64,000 nucleotides of DNA, taken from the NCBI GenBank assembly GCA_964252015.1, contig CAXULW010000003.1, forward strand, positions 141,903 through 205,902, given 5' to 3'. Under the pieces are notes generated by a model. The model did not search any database. It was not told the DNA's origin and saw only the letters and a program-made list of their open reading frames with translations. Position numbers and translations under genes: made by a program. The stretch is from CAXSBR01 sp964252015 (GTDB lineage: Bacteria > Actinomycetota > Actinomycetes > Mycobacteriales > Jatrophihabitantaceae). This document shows, one piece after another, positions 1 through 9,319 of the stretch; positions within the stretch are counted from its first letter, which is position 1; each line of letters begins with the position of its first letter.

Positions 1-1
1 A

Positions 2-1081
2 ACACGGGATGAGGGGCAGCTTCGCAAAACGTTGTTTGAGCAAGAAGCTCGACTGTTCGATCTCGAGACACTAGCTACCCTGAGATTGCGCGTCGACGAC
101 CTCTTAGACACCCTCGCCATGTTGGCGTGCGACGACGACTTTTGGACGCGACTGGAGTCGCAGTCGGACATTCTCGACTTTCACGAGAATTTTTCCGTGC
201 TGAAGGAACTCGACAGTACAGCGTTTGCTTCGTTGCTTTACGCGGTTGGCTATAAATCGCCACCTCGCCCAGACGCCACAGAACTCGTTGACGAGACTCT
301 GGTTTCGATGACGAAGGCCATGTCTCTAGAGCTCAGTCAGGAGCAGCTTCATCAGCGACTAAGACTTGCTCGAAGCGACGTTGCTTCTTTAGTCTTTCGC
401 GCGCGCAGAGATATCCTCCCGTTTTCGCCCCTCCCGCTGCATGCAAGTCACGTTCGTGATACGGCTCGTACCGCGGGACGCGCGGCGCGTTGGCTCATTC
501 CGACGGTGATTGGGGTCGCCGGGGGGGTGGCGGTTGAGAGCATTTTGCCAGGCACGGGAATCGGTGTCGCTGCCGGCAAGGGTCTCGCATCAATCGCAGA
601 AACTGTTGCTACACATAGCGCCGAGATAGTTGTTCAGCATTCGTGGATTCCAATTGCATTGGAGAGCGAACCCACGCAGCATGCCAGCTTGGCAGAAATT
701 GACCCGGTTACTATTCATCTGGCGGCCACTCGTGACCTGATAGAAACAGCCTACGAGCGTTTGGAGGGATACAACCCGAACCGACACGAAGAAGCGCAGC
801 GGTTGGTAGATCTCGCCGCGGAGCACATCCATAGGCTTTTGGACTTAAATGATGACTGGCCCGATTTATTCACTCATGAAGCGGTCGGAGAGATGGCCTA
901 CTTATCCGGGGAACTCGGACCTCTCCGCGTAAAGATCTCGTCCCTGAGCGCCGATTTTTATGATAGAGCAGCCCGGCTCCAAGAGACACATGAAGCCAAA
1001 ACACCGTCCGGGCAGGTAATTGGCGTAAAGCAGGAGCAACCGCCGACGCCGAGGACTCAACAGCGGTATCTCGGCCTCTGA
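2..1081 (+). CDS. Hypothetical protein, 5' end outside window
   Basis: The frame is open from the first bases of the window to the TGA at 1079-1081, so the true start probably lies to the left; a TTG at 32 is the first possible start inside. I do not recognise a family. The protein is mostly helical and charged, with one glycine/alanine-rich hydrophobic stretch around residues 150-190 (it includes WLIPTVIGVAGG and IGVAAGKGLASIAETVA) that could be a membrane hairpin. The C-terminal third (after about residue 230) is helix-forming, with heptad-like spacing. G+C and codon use are less extreme than in the type IV secretion operon to its right, which fits accessory DNA. No partner gene is visible on this side of the window. 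Confidence 0.65.
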   Translation, partial: TRDEGQLRKTLFEQEARLFDLETLATLRLRVDDLLDTLAMLACDDDFWTRLESQSDILDFHENFSVLKELDSTAFASLLYAVGYKSPPRPDATELVDETLVSMTKAMSLELSQEQLHQRLRLARSDVASLVFRARRDILPFSPLPLHASHVRDTARTAGRAARWLIPTVIGVAGGVAVESILPGTGIGVAAGKGLASIAETVATHSAEIVVQHSWIPIALESEPTQHASLAEIDPVTIHLAATRDLIETAYERLEGYNPNRHEEAQRLVDLAAEHIHRLLDLNDDWPDLFTHEAVGEMAYLSGELGPLRVKISSLSADFYDRAARLQETHEAKTPSGQVIGVKQEQPPTPRTQQRYLGL

Positions 1082-1892
1082 CGCTCAGTGCTGACGATTA
1101 GCTGGATATCTTTAGCGTTTAGGCGAAATAACCTCCCTGCGGTTTTAAGTCGTCTAGCCACGCGCATATGGTCAGGTCCGAACACAATTGATACGGGCAG
1201 CCGCCTGTACGATTCTTACTAGCGGCCGGGGTAAGATTGAAATCTTCCTTCTTGGCTCGATGGGCCGCGTCGCCAGTCCGTGGCCAAGACCATGACGGAC
1301 AGCTTCAAGTTGACCATGCAGGCGGGAGAGCCTCGACCTCCGCACCGGGAGCACAGGTGAACACATTGCGTCGCTTCCGCGTTGGCGCAGACGCTCCCCG
1401 ACGCAGAAAGTGAAACTCCCGCGTTCACGCAGACGGCTGCTCGTTGCCCGGATGAGGTTGACCAGGCCGGGGGCGGAGACCGCGCGGGGCACCCAATACA
1501 CAAATTGGTCTCTGGAGGCTCCGTCACCTTCATTCGGCAAGCGCATAACGACGTTCGAGCGGCCACTTCTCGGCCGTTCCTCGGGATACATAGTCGGCGA
1601 TCTCGAGCCTGCACGCTAGCCTGATCAAGGCTCACGATATCGAACGCACTTGCGGCCGTTCGCACGAACGGTTTGTCGTGCGCACACGCAAACCTGCACG
1701 CCCCGTTCTCGATCGTGCGCCGCTGTCAACGACACTGAGATGACGGTTAACTAGAACGCGTCCTACTCACACCTGACCTCGTTTCGCTACGCAGACTGCG
1801 AAGATTCCGGGCCGCCTGATACTTCGGTGGCACTTTGGGCACGACAGCGGGCGGGCTGAGGTAGTGCCTGGCAGCGGTGGCACTCTTTTCAG
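1082..1892. other. Gene-poor segment with an inverted repeat
   Basis: About 0.8 kb between the partial left gene and the end of the minus-strand type IV secretion operon. Several short open frames exist on both strands, but none has convincing protein character or a ribosome site. A perfect inverted repeat, CCGTTCG-CA-CGAACGG, sits at 1656-1671, followed by GTGCGCAC at about 1679-1686. A GGTTAAC box is at 1745-1751. The segment could hold the left end of the mobile element, but I found no direct repeat matching the integrase end near 43.3 kb. Confidence 0.4.
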
Positions 1893-2477
1893 TTACGCGG
1901 GGCGGCCGGCGCGCAGTTCGGTCACGACGGGATGTGCGTCGCGGTGGATGACGCCCCGGCGGTCCTGGACGGATTCGGCCGAGCCGTACGCGACGACGCG
2001 TCCCTCGGCGGGCCAGTCGACGTGCTTTCCAGTGCGGCATGGGCTTTCCCCGAGTCGGGCTTGCATCCGCTCGAGGAACATTGGTAGCGCGTAGCGGTGC
2101 CAGTCGTCAATCGCCTCGTAGCCGGTCGACTCCTCCGCGGTCCAGCGTTGCAAGGCCAGCACCGGCAACTCACGGGCGACGTGGGCGTGATGCGGCCAGC
2201 ATGGCGGGATCATCTGCGTCGGCCGCCACGAGTACTCGTGGTTGATCCATTCGGCGACCCCGTCGCACCATCCCCACATCGCGGACCGCAGATCGTGCGG
2301 ACACGTGGACGGGTCCCAGGGTCGCGGCAGCTTGTCGAGGTCGCGGTACCCGGCCATTTCATCGGCGTCGCCGCGGCGCAGCACTAGCAGCAGCTCCAGC
2401 GCCTTGAGCACTGAGCCGGGTGGGCTCGGAAACGGGGCCAGGATCTCGTTGTCTCGGCTGGTCACGCTGGCATTCAC
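1893..2477 (-). CDS. Conserved-looking hypothetical, last gene of T4SS operon
   Basis: A protein of 194 residues of unknown function. The GTG at 2477 is chosen because its GTGA overlaps the stop of the coupling-protein gene and AAGGAG lies 8 bases upstream; a GTG at 2486 is the alternative. The protein is acidic and rich in Trp and His (WGWCDGVAEWINHEY, CWPHHAHVARELPVL) with no membrane segment or signal peptide, so it is probably cytoplasmic. Its position as the promoter-distal gene, translationally coupled to the coupling ATPase, suggests an accessory role in DNA transfer or element maintenance. That is inference from context only. Confidence 0.7.
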   Translation of the reverse strand: MNASVTSRDNEILAPFPSPPGSVLKALELLLVLRRGDADEMAGYRDLDKLPRPWDPSTCPHDLRSAMWGWCDGVAEWINHEYSWRPTQMIPPCWPHHAHVARELPVLALQRWTAEESTGYEAIDDWHRYALPMFLERMQARLGESPCRTGKHVDWPAEGRVVAYGSAESVQDRRGVIHRDAHPVVTELRAGRPA

Positions 2478-4009
2478 CAGGTCCACTCCTTCGGTTGCTG
2501 TTCCGACCCAGGCGGAACCTCGGCCAGGTCGTCCAGCCCGGCCGGGCTGAGCCGGTTCTGCCGCGCGTAGGCGACGGCGGCCGCGGTGCGGAGCCCCAGG
2601 TCCGGTGTCGTGGCGCGGGCACCGCTGACGCGGGCCCGGGCCGCGTCGAGTTCGTCTTTCAGCAGCTGTCCGTCTTTGCCGTCGAAGCAGCGGCGCAGCT
2701 TGGCGATGATTGGCGGGGCATTTCCCGCGACGACCAGTGCGTGACGCTCCTGGATCCGGCGGATGTCGCCGGGGCGCAGCACCCGCACGTCCTCCCCGGA
2801 CCGGGAGGTGCCGATGCCGCCGGGGCCTTCGCTGACGGTCTGGCGGCTGATCCGTACGTCGTCGATCAGGTCTGAGATTTCCTTGTAGAAGTGGACGTCT
2901 TTGCCGCCGCCGAAGATCACCAGGTTGTTGGTGAGCCCAAACAGCGACCGGGCCTCGTCTTCGCCGTAGGACACGACCATCTGCTTCCAGGTTTGGCTGG
3001 CGTAGATGAACGACAGGCCCAGGGCGCGTTCGTTGGCCATCCGCACCCGCAGCGTCGGCAACGGCGTGGTCGAGGGCAGCTCGTCCAGGCAGGCGAGGAA
3101 ACAGGGCGTCATCCGCCCGTGGGGCGCGGTGTTCGCCGCCTGCAGCGCGGTGTCCAGCACGTGCTCGGCGATGGCGGTCATCAACGGTGCGGCCGAAGCG
3201 TAGGGGTCTTCGCGGCCGAGCAAGTACACGGTGCCCTGCCGCGCGATCAAGTTGGCGATATCAGTGGCCGGCCGGCCCCGCGACGGGATGCACCGGGCGC
3301 GGATCTCTGGTTGGAAGAACAGCGACATCGCTTGCTGCACAGTGGTGACGGTGTTGCCGACGGTGTCGGCCGAGCCGTGCAGGGCGCCGGACAGCAGCCC
3401 ATCCCAGAACCTCGCTGCGTGCGGATGTTGCTGCAGAATCTCAGCGGGCTGTTCGGCCGCGACCGGGTTGGCGACCCACTCCAGCACGTGCTCGAGTGAC
3501 CGCCCGGTCAGGGCGGCGGCGTGCAGGAATCCTTGCAGCACCTTGGCCGTCTCGGCGGCGTAGAAGCGCGCGGCGCTGTCCTGCCGGCCGCCGCTGACTG
3601 CGCCGGTCACGGTGCCGGCAGCGAACGCTTTCGCCCGCTTCTCGGCCACTTTCGGGTCGACGCAGCCGGCGATCGGGTCCCACATGAACTCCGGCAGCCC
3701 CGGTGCGGCGCCGAACGGGTCGAGGACGGCGATCGGGCGCGCCGGACCGCCGGTGGTGATCGGCTGCTGGCGCCGACGTGAGGTCAGCAGCAGGTCCTCG
3801 ACCTTGGTCAGGGTGGCCATTGCGGCGCCGCGGTGGGCGAGCAACGCCGGGGCGAGCACATCAAGGGTCTTGCCCGAGCCCTGCTCGCCGTACACGCCGG
3901 TGGTGCGGTCGTAACGGCACCACAGCTCCACACCGCGCGGTGTCTGGGACCGTCCGAGACGCCATCCAACGTCGGCGGGATCGAAGCGTGCGTGTCGTTT
4001 TCGCGTCAT
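2474..4009 (-). CDS. TraG/VirD4-like coupling ATPase (ATPase half)
   Basis: A P-loop ATPase of 511 residues of the TraG/VirD4/TcpA type, which feeds DNA or protein substrates into a type IV secretion channel at the inner membrane. Walker A (GEQGSGKT) is near residues 41-48, then a TLTKVEDLLL stretch typical of actinobacterial members, and Walker B (FLACLDELP) near residue 300. Towards the C terminus, GLTNNLVIFGGGKD resembles the TraG recognition region. The ATG at 4009 overlaps the upstream stop as ATGA. The frame is open for another 229 codons upstream but is Arg/Pro-rich there and antisense-like, so it is not coding. The membrane segments expected at the N terminus are missing; a separate gene at 5773-6276 may supply them. 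Confidence 0.85.
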   Translation of the reverse strand: MTRKRHARFDPADVGWRLGRSQTPRGVELWCRYDRTTGVYGEQGSGKTLDVLAPALLAHRGAAMATLTKVEDLLLTSRRRQQPITTGGPARPIAVLDPFGAAPGLPEFMWDPIAGCVDPKVAEKRAKAFAAGTVTGAVSGGRQDSAARFYAAETAKVLQGFLHAAALTGRSLEHVLEWVANPVAAEQPAEILQQHPHAARFWDGLLSGALHGSADTVGNTVTTVQQAMSLFFQPEIRARCIPSRGRPATDIANLIARQGTVYLLGREDPYASAAPLMTAIAEHVLDTALQAANTAPHGRMTPCFLACLDELPSTTPLPTLRVRMANERALGLSFIYASQTWKQMVVSYGEDEARSLFGLTNNLVIFGGGKDVHFYKEISDLIDDVRISRQTVSEGPGGIGTSRSGEDVRVLRPGDIRRIQERHALVVAGNAPPIIAKLRRCFDGKDGQLLKDELDAARARVSGARATTPDLGLRTAAAVAYARQNRLSPAGLDDLAEVPPGSEQQPKEWTW

Positions 4010-5325
4010 CGATGCCGCCCTCGCCCGCCGCGGGGTGGGCCGGTGTAGGCCGCGAGCGCGCGCCGAGCGTCCAGCGTCGCCGAATACAGGCGCTCTTCGG
4101 TGACCTGTCCGAGTAGATGTCTGTTGGTCGTGTCCAGTCGAGGGACGCTCGAGGCGGCGGAGCGGCTCTCGCCCGCGCGGGCGGCGAGTTCGACGCTGAG
4201 CAGTCGCGCACCGGCCAATCCGTTGCGGGCGGTGGCGAGATCGGTGGCGTCGGCGGTGATGAGCCCGGTCGTCTGAAATCCAGCGAGGTATTCGGGTATG
4301 CGGGTTTCCCGGGGGCCAAAGTCGCGGGCGTAGGCGAGTAGGCGGCCCGTCTCGGCCCATTCCGTCATAGCGGCCAGCAGGTGATCCGCGATCGCTGGGA
4401 CGCGTTGAAGGGCGTCGTGGACCGCGGCTGACGCTGTGGTCGTGACCGCCTGCTTCGGAGGGTTGGTGCCGGGTGGATGGGTGAGTGTGCGCATGGCGTC
4501 GTGCAGGGCGAGCGCGTAGCGAACCGGGGGCGGCGCTGCGGCCTGCGGTCGCCGACTGCCGTCGTCGAAGGGATGGAGCACGGCACGCGCGGCGGCCCAC
4601 CCCTGACCGCTTCGCTGCGCCGCGTCGCGCAGCGTGATGCTGTCGACTCCGCTTACATCTCGTGCGCTGCGAGACAAGGTCTCGAGCGCGGTACACACGG
4701 CGAGGTAGTCAGCCACGGACAGGGCAGCGGCAGCTTCCCCGAGCGATCGGGTTGAGTACTCGAGCCCGCCGATGGCATTTGTGATCATGTCGGCTACTGG
4801 TCCGCTCGGATGCGCGACCGGGGAGGGCACGGCCCAGTCGAGCGGAACTGATGCTGCCGCGGACGGCGGGTCGAGCGCGGCGCTGCGGGCCACGATCGTG
4901 GCCGCTGCGTCCGCGACGATTAGGGCCTGTTGTCGAGCGATCGGTGGGTCACCTTGCTCGGCCAGTTCGATCAGCGGTCCGACGACGCCGACGACGGCAG
5001 TGGCGAACGCCCAGCGATTCTCGCAGCCGAGTGCCTCACGCAGGATCGAGACACTGTCGGCGGCGGCCGCAGCCAGCTGGGCGCGCCGGCCGGGATCCGC
5101 GCTGGGAGGTTCGGCCGCCGCGGTGACGCATGCGCGGCCGGTTTCGCTGACCCAGCGTTCGCGTTCGGTCGCACCGTGAGCGGTGAGCCCATCGGCGGCA
5201 AGTCGCTGCAGGACGTCACCGAGGCACGCCAGCGCGCGGTCGGCATCGACCGCTTCCTTTGGATCTGTGCCTTGGCGCGCCGTGTCGTTGAGCGCGGCAA
5301 GGAGGCTCGCCCCGGTGGTGGCCAT
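4006..5325 (-). CDS. Hypothetical helical protein in T4SS operon
   Basis: A protein of 439 residues, alanine-rich, mostly helical and soluble. The chosen ATG at 5325 overlaps the preceding stop as TGATG; a GTG at 5349 would add eight residues. It has no recognisable motif, signal peptide or membrane segment. It ends in ATGA overlap with the coupling ATPase gene, so the two are probably made in fixed ratio. Together with the 112-residue gene upstream it sits exactly between two pieces that look like one coupling protein. I cannot assign a function; a relaxosome accessory or coupling-protein adaptor role would fit the position, but no sequence feature proves it. Confidence 0.75.
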   Translation of the reverse strand: MATTGASLLAALNDTARQGTDPKEAVDADRALACLGDVLQRLAADGLTAHGATERERWVSETGRACVTAAAEPPSADPGRRAQLAAAAADSVSILREALGCENRWAFATAVVGVVGPLIELAEQGDPPIARQQALIVADAAATIVARSAALDPPSAAASVPLDWAVPSPVAHPSGPVADMITNAIGGLEYSTRSLGEAAAALSVADYLAVCTALETLSRSARDVSGVDSITLRDAAQRSGQGWAAARAVLHPFDDGSRRPQAAAPPPVRYALALHDAMRTLTHPPGTNPPKQAVTTTASAAVHDALQRVPAIADHLLAAMTEWAETGRLLAYARDFGPRETRIPEYLAGFQTTGLITADATDLATARNGLAGARLLSVELAARAGESRSAASSVPRLDTTNRHLLGQVTEERLYSATLDARRALAAYTGPPRGGRGRHR

Positions 5326-5663
5326 CAGGGCAATCGGCGCAGTGCGCACTGCCCGTGTTCGGCCGCGGCGCGGACGTTGCGGGCCGCGAACTCTTCCAAC
5401 GTCAGCGACCCAAGCAGCTTCAGCGCGTCACGGACCAGCGTTTCGGCGTCTCGGGTGTCGGCTGGATCGGGCCGAGACAGTAACGCCTGGGGTCCGTTTA
5501 GCGGTACAGCGCTGGTCAACTGTTGGCTGGCCGCGAGGCAGTGCAGCCGCGCGCCGCCGTCAATCTCAGCGGGGGTTCGGGCAGCCACCGCGAAGAGCGC
5601 GGCCGCTTGAATCTGGATCGGATCGGCAGCGGATTGTGGGGACGAACGACGGTCGGCAGGCAC
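5325..5663 (-). CDS. Small hypothetical protein in T4SS operon
   Basis: A protein of 112 residues starting at a GTG at 5663 with TAGGAG about 7 bases upstream. It is helical, cytoplasmic-looking and without a known motif. It is coupled by TGATG to the 439-residue gene that follows. Composition and codon bias match the rest of the operon, so it is likely a real gene rather than an antisense frame. Function unknown. Confidence 0.6.
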   Translation of the reverse strand: MPADRRSSPQSAADPIQIQAAALFAVAARTPAEIDGGARLHCLAASQQLTSAVPLNGPQALLSRPDPADTRDAETLVRDALKLLGSLTLEEFAARNVRAAAEHGQCALRRLP

Positions 5664-5772
5664 GAAGCGCTCCTAGAGGGTGGGTTGGTGGACGTGGAGC
5701 AAAGGGTCCGCGCCGCAGGCGGCGCGTGGCGTGCCGGAGTCGAACCTGTGGACGAGGGGGTGGGTGGGGACA

Positions 5773-6276
5773 TCAGCCACCGCGTCGCCGAACCCCACGG
5801 GTCCGACTCCTGGCGTTGGCGGGATACAGGTCAGGCCGGATGATGTGTCGCGCCGACCTCAGCCGAGTAAGCCCAAGTACCTCGGCCGCGTCGCCACGAG
5901 TGGCCATGCCACCGCGGGCATCATTCGGGCGCCGGTACCTCGTTAGAAGTACGCAGCCGACGATCGACATGGCAATGACGGCGAGCTCGCAAACGCCCAC
6001 GCACATGTAGACCGCCGGCGGATCGGCCACCAACCCCGCCTGACGCGGGTCGAGGCCGCGGCGGGGGTGCCCAGCGCACAGCCCCCCAATGACGTGGCCG
6101 ATGGTGTCGGTGCCGTGCGGCCACACCCACCCGCCGCCGAATAGCGCCGACGCCCCGCCTAGGCCGCACAGCGCGGCCAGCCCCAGGCAGAGCGACGCAC
6201 CGCCGATCACGGCAACTGCAACCTCCCAGCCCTGTCCGATCGGCTGCTGATCGTGCCGCCGTTGGCGAGAGGTCAT
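5773..6276 (-). CDS. Membrane protein resembling N-terminal part of a coupling protein
   Basis: A protein of about 167 residues read from the ATG at 6276 (the frame is open to 6339). Two hydrophobic segments, around residues 18-45 and 90-115, suggest two membrane spans. They are followed by GMATRGDAAEVLGLTRLRSA and RHIIRPDLYP. In actinobacterial VirD4-like proteins, two membrane spans followed by an ATR-type helix and an RPDL/RPSL motif come directly before the ATPase domain, which here begins at the separate gene ending at 2474. I infer that this gene encodes the membrane anchor of a split coupling protein. The similarity is by eye and needs a profile search. Confidence 0.65.
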   Translation of the reverse strand: MTSRQRRHDQQPIGQGWEVAVAVIGGASLCLGLAALCGLGGASALFGGGWVWPHGTDTIGHVIGGLCAGHPRRGLDPRQAGLVADPPAVYMCVGVCELAVIAMSIVGCVLLTRYRRPNDARGGMATRGDAAEVLGLTRLRSARHIIRPDLYPANARSRTRGVRRRGG

Positions 6277-6535
6277 CGCGCAGCACCCGATCGGTAGTAG
6301 CGCCCCCAGCCGGCTACGTGACGGACCGCGCCCCAGCACCCGTTCATGGGCGTGACCACCGGCAGGGCGAACCGATATCGGCGGCGTTGCTTGGGTAGAA
6401 GGGTCGTTCGGACCGGCGTTGCGGGTGCTGCAAGTTCCTGCGGGCTCTAAAGCGCCTAATCAGCTGGGCGGGAACCGCGCGTGTGTGCACGTGACCTCGT
6501 CTCTGGGCGTCGTCGCCGATCGCGGTTGTTGTTGT

Positions 6536-7687
6536 TCAGCCGATATGGCGGACGTTGGTGATCTGACCGGACCAACGGGTGGCCTCGGTCAGTTCGACGC
6601 TCAGCCCGGTCATCGGAGCCTGGACAAGGAGTAAGTGGCGGCCGTCCTTCTCGTCGACGTAGCCGGCGACCATGCCCACGTGACCGGGGTTCGCGGCGGT
6701 ACCGTCGGCGCCGGGGATCATCACCAGGTCACCACCGACGGCTTGGCTCAGGTCGGTGGGTTCGGCGGTGCCGTACGCGGTCTGCCCGGCCGCCAAGTGC
6801 GGTAACGCGACACCGGCTGCCGCCCACGCGGCCATCGTCAATCCGCTGCAGTCAAAGGCGTTCGGCCCCGCTGCAGCGAACACGTAGGGCTTGCCGAGCT
6901 GCTTCAGCGCGAACGAGACGGCGAGGTGGCCCTTGGCGGAACCGCTGATGACGAACCCCGCCGGGATCGTCGTCGTCCCAGCGACGTTGTTCCCGTGCGG
7001 CGCGACGATCTTCCCGGCCACCCCGCCACCGCCGCCAGGGATCGCTCCCCCACCGCCCGCGCAGATCGCCGGACCGGAACCGTCCGCCGGCGTCGTCGAC
7101 GCGGCGCCGGGGCTCGGCGAGCCTGTGGGCGCGGGTCCGGCCGCGGCAACGGCCGCGGACCAGAACTGCCCGACGAGCTGCTGTGCCAGTGTCGCGTTGG
7201 GTTGGTACCGCTGCGGGTGGTGGGAGATCTGCACAGTCTGCGCGTCGATGCCGACGCCGTTGGTCTGCCAGTTCGAGACCGCCAGCAACCGGACGAGGAA
7301 CGCGTTGGTGGCCTTGACCGGGTCGATGGCCACGGCCTCGGTGTAGATCGAGACGCGTTGCTGGAACAACCCCTCGGAGTCGTGGTCGGACTGGGTCGCG
7401 GAGTTGTGCAGGCTCGACTCGGTGTACGCGGTGGCCTCGGCCACGACGGCGGCGAAGACAGGTAGATGGCGCCCGGCGACCACGGACACGATGGTCTGCG
7501 CGTTGGCCATCTGCTCGGCGTCCAGGGTGACGGTGCCGATCGTCTGGGCGGTCCCGCCGCCGCCGCACACGCTGGACGTGGGCGAGGCGTTGGCCCCGCC
7601 GCCAGCCAGCACCATCAGCACCGCCGACATCGCCACGATCGGTAGCGCGGCAAAGCCGATCGCCGTCTTCGCGTCGATGTCCGACAT
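6536..7687 (-). CDS. NlpC/P60 cell-wall hydrolase of the T4SS
   Basis: A protein of 383 residues with an N-terminal membrane anchor or signal (AIGFAALPIVAMSAVLMVLAG). The middle region (about residues 55-170) resembles a lysozyme/transglycosylase-like fold (EATAYTESSLHN, GLFQQR). A glycine/proline-rich linker follows, then a C-terminal NlpC/P60 peptidase domain from about residue 255. The catalytic Cys is in FDCSG (about residue 279) and the His in PGHVGM (about 334). Such enzymes open peptidoglycan locally for the secretion channel, the job VirB1 does in proteobacteria. The gene lies 3 bases after the VirB4-like gene, in the same operon. Confidence 0.9.
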   Translation of the reverse strand: MSDIDAKTAIGFAALPIVAMSAVLMVLAGGGANASPTSSVCGGGGTAQTIGTVTLDAEQMANAQTIVSVVAGRHLPVFAAVVAEATAYTESSLHNSATQSDHDSEGLFQQRVSIYTEAVAIDPVKATNAFLVRLLAVSNWQTNGVGIDAQTVQISHHPQRYQPNATLAQQLVGQFWSAAVAAAGPAPTGSPSPGAASTTPADGSGPAICAGGGGAIPGGGGGVAGKIVAPHGNNVAGTTTIPAGFVISGSAKGHLAVSFALKQLGKPYVFAAAGPNAFDCSGLTMAAWAAAGVALPHLAAGQTAYGTAEPTDLSQAVGGDLVMIPGADGTAANPGHVGMVAGYVDEKDGRHLLLVQAPMTGLSVELTEATRWSGQITNVRHIG

Positions 7688-7690
7688 AGC

Positions 7691-9319
7691 TCACGCGACC
7701 CGAGCTAAACTGGGCTCGCCAGAGCCGGTCCCTGCTGCGACCGCGCCGTTCTCGGACCCCCGGGGAACGCCGGTGATCGCGTGGTTTGTGTTGGTGACGG
7801 CGACGTCAATCGATGTGCGTACGGTCTGCACCTTCGCCACGTGCGACCCGACCAGCCATAGCGCGCGCCCTTTGGCCGCGGTGGCCCAGTCGGTGACGAT
7901 CCGTTGCGCCATCGGGGTGAGCCCGAGCAGGTCGGACAGCTCGTCGCCGATCTGGTCGTCCTGGCCGAGGAGCACCTTCGTCGCGCACAGGTGCATCAGG
8001 TCCTTCGCGATCGCCACGGCTTGGCTGCCGGCGTCGCCGACAGTGAGCATGTCCGAGGGCTTGTGGGCGATGACGGCCTGGATGCAGCCGTCGCGGCGCG
8101 AGAGGCGCAGGTCCGCGTCGAGGGACTTGACTGCGTCGGTGCCTAGACGCATCTGCTTCCAGCATTCGTCGCGGATGATGATCCGCAGGTCCCCCGGTTC
8201 GGCGACCTGCGTCATCGCCCGGCCCCACGAGTTCAGACACGTCAACGCGACACCGACGGCTTCGTCGCCGAGTGGGTCCAGCCGCGACAGCGACAGTGAC
8301 TGGATCGGTGCGCGCCAGTCGACGGTAATCGTCGTCGGGGCGTCGAACAGTCCGGCCAGGTGACCCTTGACCAGCGACCCGAGCGCGTCGCGCATCGGGC
8401 GGGTCTCGTCCAGGAAGTGCTGCCGGCTGGCGTACCGGCAGTCGATGATCAACTGCTCGGTGGGGTTGTTCAATCCCTGCCACAGCTGCGGGATGGTGAT
8501 GTCCGACATCCGATCGGCACCGGCGGCGTACCCGGTGAGGTCGCGGATGACCTGTCCGACGGCGGTCTCGGCGGTCGGTGAGAACGGCACGTGCTGTGAG
8601 CCGACGAGGCCCTTGATGAGCAGCAGCCAGCGGGAGAACACCGTCGCCGCCCGCCGCTGCGCCTCCGCGCGGGGCAGCGCGGTCCAGTCGTTGCCCAACG
8701 GACCGAAGTCCAGCGGGTTGATCCGGGCGGGCAGGCCGTGCCCGACCGCGTGCGGCTCGACGCCGAGGGCCCGGCACAGCGGCTCGTACTCGTCCTTGAC
8801 GTCTCCGAGGATCAGCGTGCGGTAGGAGTAGGCCATCATCCGCAGGCAGAACATCTTGACCGTGCCCGACTTCCCCCGACCGGGGGCGCCGAAGAACATC
8901 ATGTTCGGGTTGGTGACCCCGGCGACGCCGCCCACCGTCCACCCGATCGGGTCGACGTGGAACGCCCCGCCGGACAGGTAGTCGATGCCCATCTGCGCGC
9001 CGGTGCAGGGCAGCCCCTCACCGGCGATAAGCGGCCACACACCGCCGACCTGTTCCGAGGTCATCCGATACACCGCGACCGGCGCCGGGACGGGTGCCCA
9101 TCCGGTCGCGCGGCCGGTGATGCCGTGCTTACCGACCATGACCGTGAACGGGTCGCTGTCCTTCACCCGGGCCGGTGCGGGCGCCAGCGGCGGCAACTGA
9201 TGACCGAAGTCGGCCACGAGCTGGGCAACCCCGCGGCCGGCGGCGCTACGTGCGACCCGGCCGCCGTGTGCTCGGGTGAACGGCCGGGCTTCCCGGCGGG
9301 TGGGAACGTCGCTGGTCAT
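7691..9319 (-). CDS. VirB4-like T4SS ATPase
   Basis: A P-loop ATPase of 542 residues of the VirB4/TraC type that energises assembly of the secretion channel. Walker A is GAPGRGKS near residue 143, preceded by NPNMMFFG, and Walker B-like IIIRDECWKQM is near residue 376. DVKDEYEPLCRALG after the P-loop is typical of VirB4-type proteins in Gram-positive elements. The ATG at 9319 shares one base with the previous stop (TGATG); a long open extension upstream is antisense to the SCO6880-like gene and was discarded. It is probably peripheral to the inner membrane, working with the SCO6880-like and TrbL-like proteins encoded next to it. Confidence 0.9.
   Translation of the reverse strand: MTSDVPTRREARPFTRAHGGRVARSAAGRGVAQLVADFGHQLPPLAPAPARVKDSDPFTVMVGKHGITGRATGWAPVPAPVAVYRMTSEQVGGVWPLIAGEGLPCTGAQMGIDYLSGGAFHVDPIGWTVGGVAGVTNPNMMFFGAPGRGKSGTVKMFCLRMMAYSYRTLILGDVKDEYEPLCRALGVEPHAVGHGLPARINPLDFGPLGNDWTALPRAEAQRRAATVFSRWLLLIKGLVGSQHVPFSPTAETAVGQVIRDLTGYAAGADRMSDITIPQLWQGLNNPTEQLIIDCRYASRQHFLDETRPMRDALGSLVKGHLAGLFDAPTTITVDWRAPIQSLSLSRLDPLGDEAVGVALTCLNSWGRAMTQVAEPGDLRIIIRDECWKQMRLGTDAVKSLDADLRLSRRDGCIQAVIAHKPSDMLTVGDAGSQAVAIAKDLMHLCATKVLLGQDDQIGDELSDLLGLTPMAQRIVTDWATAAKGRALWLVGSHVAKVQTVRTSIDVAVTNTNHAITGVPRGSENGAVAAGTGSGEPSLARVA

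Noticed and set aside
1172..1665. Minus-strand frames of 139 and 148 codons in the left gene-poor segment
   Set aside because: Cys/Arg/Ser-rich translations without ribosome site, overlapping each other in different frames, no motif.
4010..4696. Long upstream extension (229 codons) of the coupling-ATPase frame
   Set aside because: It is Arg/Pro/His-rich, overlaps the 439-residue gene completely and lies upstream of an ATGA-coupled ATG at 4009.
6891..8363. Large plus-strand frames opposite the NlpC/P60 and VirB4-like genes
   Set aside because: High-G+C antisense frames; the minus-strand proteins have conserved catalytic and Walker motifs.
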